This document shows, piece by piece, positions 63,843 to 64,000 of a stretch of 64,000 bases of DNA (position 1 is the first letter of the stretch; every line of letters begins with the position of its first letter). The stretch lies in contig DJGZ01000051.1 of the NCBI GenBank assembly GCA_002433025.1, positions 1 to 64,000 of the forward strand, in the 5' to 3' direction. Below the pieces are notes generated by a model. It did no database searches. It saw only the letters and a program-made list of their open reading frames with translations, and was not told the DNA's origin. The translations under genes were made by a program, and so were the position numbers. This DNA comes from Bacteroidales bacterium UBA5833. Its GTDB lineage: Bacteria; Bacteroidota; Bacteroidia; Bacteroidales; Lentimicrobiaceae.

Positions 63843-64000
63843 TCAGAAACTTTTAAACCCGATAATTTCCCTTACCTCGCGGATGGTTTGTCCGGCACTG
63901 GCATGCGCTTTTTCTTTACCCATATTTACCACCCTGCGCAGGTAGTTGTTGTCAGCGGCGAGTTCGCGCATCTTTTCACGGAAAGGCTCTGTAAAGGCGA
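63843..64000 (-). CDS. trpS: Tryptophan--tRNA ligase, C-terminal end (partial)
   Basis: The last 52 codons of a gene that runs off the right edge of the window; stop TGA at 63845-63843. The protein reads FTEPFREKMRELAADN, then NNYLRRVVNMGKEKAHASAG, then TIREVREIIGFKSF, which is the C-terminal helix and the REVREIIGF motif of class I TrpRS. The start and the HIGH/KMSKS motifs are outside. It converges on truB. Confidence 0.88.
   Translation of the reverse strand, partial: AFTEPFREKMRELAADNNYLRRVVNMGKEKAHASAGQTIREVREIIGFKSF

Noticed and set aside
1..64000. CRISPR array, prophage, transposon or IS element
   Set aside because: No direct-repeat spacer array, no integrase or transposase, no phage structural gene seen on either strand.

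Overview
The window is a chromosomal segment of a member of the Bacteroidota, most likely class Bacteroidia. Three things point there: several promoters match the lineage-specific pattern (TTG, about 19 bases, TAnnTTTG); most starts lack a Shine-Dalgarno sequence; and many families are typical of the phylum (DUF4175, DUF4292, DUF3098, DUF2891, DUF3108, YwqK-type repeats, alpha-2-macroglobulin, the ftsX-DUF3098-uppP-truB and flippase-dut-TPR-DUF4292-M23 gene orders). The tRNA genes do not encode CCA. No rRNA, CRISPR array, transposase or prophage was seen.

Layout. 0.1-7 kb: a YwqK-repeat protein, nadA, a 545-base AT-rich gap with DnaA-box-like sites (candidate replication origin), rpiB-lutB, a fructosamine-kinase-like gene and an ECF sigma factor with a membrane partner. 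7-22 kb: small genes and tRNA-Ala, then a long leftward envelope run (histidine kinase, flippase, dut, TPR protein, DUF4292 lipoprotein, EnvC-like M23 protein, tatA), then a methyltransferase, mnmG and ybeY. Two near-perfect parS sites lie at 19.19 and 21.10 kb, which supports an origin-proximal position. 22-28 kb: a DUF4175 coiled-coil membrane protein and a class III nucleotide cyclase. 28-35 kb: gltX, a ProX-type deacylase, and an overlapping SGNH-SGNH-MBOAT cassette that looks like an extracytoplasmic O-acylation system. 35-47 kb: DUF2891, an AAA/DUF4143 ATPase, glnS followed by its cognate tRNA-Gln, mntP, GNAT, tRNA-Cys, folB, a queuosine-precursor transporter, mgtE with a structured leader, a signal-peptide-bearing peptide deformylase and aspS. 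47-56 kb: two unknown exported proteins, a gene-poor gap, a 2025-residue alpha-2-macroglobulin without the thioester, and DUF3108. 56-64 kb: a decayed copy of the leuS tail, a GT39-like membrane glycosyltransferase, intact leuS, ftsX-DUF3098-uppP-truB, and the 3' end of trpS.

The content is mainly housekeeping: five aminoacyl-tRNA synthetases and three tRNAs, tRNA modification, NAD and folate synthesis, and cell-envelope building. The most unusual items are the mgtE leader with mutually exclusive hairpins, the leuS-tail remnant flanking the glycosyltransferase, the secreted-type deformylase, the SGNH-SGNH-MBOAT cassette, and the parS pair with the candidate oriC. All assignments come from reading the sequence and from family knowledge; no database search was run.
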